This document shows positions 63,960 to 64,000 of a stretch of 64,000 nt of DNA, piece by piece (the stretch's first letter is position 1; every line of letters starts with the position of its first letter). Source of the DNA: Herminiimonas contaminans (GTDB taxonomy: Bacteria; Pseudomonadota; Gammaproteobacteria; Burkholderiales; Burkholderiaceae_D); the NCBI RefSeq assembly GCF_015645465.1, contig NZ_JADOEL010000003.1, positions 248,001 through 312,000 on the forward strand. Reading direction: 5' to 3'. The translations under genes were made by a program, and so were the position numbers. The notes under the pieces were generated by a model, which made no database searches, had not been told where the DNA came from, and saw only the letters and a list, made by a program, of their open reading frames with translations.

Positions 63960-64000
63960 ATGTCGTCAAAAATTCTTTCTTTGGGTTCCGCTGGTTCTGC
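63960..64000 (+). CDS. Start of a phage gene cut by the window edge
   Basis: An ATG at 63960 with GGAG 8 nt upstream begins MSSKILSLGSAGS and runs off the window. Position suggests a head-region gene; nothing more can be said. Confidence 0.5.
   Translation, partial: MSSKILSLGSAGS

Larger units (their letters stand above)
44306..64000. mobile_element. Lambda-like prophage in tRNA-Pro (right end outside window)
   Basis: Bounded on the left by a tRNA-Pro 3' fragment. Contents in order: integrase, DUF4224, HNH, methyltransferase, YqaJ-type nuclease and RecT on the leftward arm; CI-like repressor and Cro/CII-like regulators; replication, RuvC-like and terminase genes on the rightward arm. ATGA start-stop overlaps are frequent, and operator dyads like those of lambda OL/OR are present. 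The late structural genes and the right attachment site lie beyond 64000, so completeness and viability cannot be judged. Confidence 0.93.

Noticed and set aside
44306-64000. CRISPR array or toxin-antitoxin pair in the prophage
   Set aside because: No regularly spaced repeats are present. The Cro/YdaS-like gene lacks a recognisable toxin partner; it fits the Cro position better.

Overview
The window looks like the chromosome of a beta-proteobacterium of the Oxalobacteraceae (Herminiimonas / Janthinobacterium type). The basis is gene content and order: a 14-gene nuo operon followed by a DUF2818 gene, tpiA-secG-tRNA-Leu placed just before nuoA, an OxlT-type oxalate/formate antiporter, and beta-type protein sequences such as an IHF alpha with an N-terminal extension. 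This is inference; no database search was run.

Layout. Positions 1-5860 hold the start of a PAS signalling protein (leftward, cut by the edge), tRNA-Arg(ACG), gdhA, a small secreted protein, the OxlT-type transporter and a BamE/SmpA-like lipoprotein. Positions 5890-10170 hold rpsO, pnp, tpiA, secG and tRNA-Leu(GAG). Positions 10239-24939 hold the complete nuoABCDEFGHIJKLMN operon for respiratory complex I, followed by a DUF2818 membrane protein and a Nudix hydrolase. Positions 25934-33801 hold central and lipid/ketone-body metabolism: ETF-ubiquinone oxidoreductase, two SDR dehydrogenases, scoAB with bdhA (3-hydroxybutyrate to acetoacetate to acetoacetyl-CoA), a divergent PAS-LuxR regulator, an alpha/beta hydrolase and a RidA protein. 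Positions 33809-44216 hold relA, tRNA-Val(GAC) and the translation cluster thrS-infC-rpmI-rplT-pheS-pheT-ihfA-merR.

From about 44306 to the end of the window lies a lambda-like prophage that runs past the right edge. It is integrated in a leftward tRNA-Pro(GGG) gene whose 3' 48 or so bases remain at 44306-44353 next to the integrase. The leftward arm (54514 down to 44470) carries small genes, RecT, a YqaJ-type nuclease, a cytosine methyltransferase, an HNH protein, a DUF4224 protein and the integrase. The immunity region (54530-56750) has a CI-type LexA-like repressor, a Cro/YdaS-like gene, and two operator clusters sharing an 11-bp dyad (consensus AGCA-N-TGCT) at 24-25 bp spacing. The repressor operon also carries a PDZ lipoprotein and a small membrane protein, which look like lysogenic-conversion cargo. 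The rightward arm has CII-like, replication, RuvC-like resolvase and terminase genes, then the first head-region genes. Two small leftward genes are embedded against this arm.

Many starts were reassigned by ribosome binding site and length: TTG for gdhA and the PDZ lipoprotein; GTG for pnp, nuoA, nuoK, an SDR and the CII-like gene; and a non-canonical ATA for infC. I found no CRISPR array, rRNA operon or insertion sequence.
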